Below, one piece after another: positions 5,743 to 5,812 of a DNA stretch of 5,812 nucleotides. The notes beneath the pieces are model-generated. The model was not told the origin of the DNA. It saw only the letters and a list, made by a program, of their open reading frames with translations, and searched no databases. Source of the DNA: Chromatiaceae bacterium (lineage in GTDB: Bacteria; Pseudomonadota; Gammaproteobacteria; Chromatiales; Chromatiaceae). The DNA lies in the NCBI GenBank assembly GCA_016880695.1, contig JAEHCY010000110.1, positions 1 through 5,812 on the forward strand, read 5' to 3'. The translations under genes were made by a program, and so were the position numbers. Within the stretch, counting starts at the first letter, position 1; each line of letters opens with the position of its first letter.

Positions 5743-5812
5743 CTGCCCGCTTCCGATGGCCCGATCCCTGACAACGGCTCCGTTTCGGGAAGTGCGATAT
5801 CAGCCGGCCTCT

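Overview
The window is GC-rich (about two thirds G+C, with strong G/C bias at third codon positions) and carries ordinary bacterial chromosomal genes. The presence of pqiABC-type envelope genes points to a Gram-negative proteobacterium, most likely a high-GC gammaproteobacterium. That placement is an inference from gene content and composition; no rRNA or other marker gene is present.

Layout from left to right. (1) Bases 1 to about 144, minus strand: the N-terminus of a PfkB-family sugar kinase that runs off the left edge. It has no ATG, so an ATG-based ORF search misses it. (2) About 145-405: a divergent intergenic region with a strong GC hairpin, a longer-range inverted repeat and a weak -10-like box. 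(3) 406-1980, plus strand: a complete, leaderless gamma-glutamyltransferase homologue. It keeps the autoprocessing Thr-Thr and the oxyanion glycines, but has Phe where the usual substrate-binding Arg sits. (4) 1981-2034: a 54-base convergent gap with a GC hairpin. (5) 2035-5579, minus strand: a tightly overlapping four-gene operon, transcribed right to left as pqiA domain 1, pqiA domain 2, pqiB, pqiC. (6) 5580-5812: leader and upstream region of the operon, with an AT-rich patch that may be a promoter and no confident gene.

The pqi genes form one functional unit. PqiA-type inner-membrane proteins with cysteine-rich zinc-ribbon-like motifs work with the three-MCE-domain protein PqiB, which is anchored in the inner membrane and in E. 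coli forms a periplasm-spanning tube. The lipoprotein PqiC sits at the outer membrane. The family is associated with envelope integrity and lipid trafficking between membranes. Every junction overlaps (pqiA1/pqiA2 by 64 or possibly 4 bases, pqiA2/pqiB by 8, pqiB/pqiC by 1), which suggests translational coupling.

I found no mobile element, CRISPR array, RNA gene or clearly new system. The points most worth checking are the split of PqiA into two reading frames with a possible CTG start for the second half, the altered substrate pocket of the gamma-glutamyltransferase homologue, and the kinase N-terminus at the left edge.
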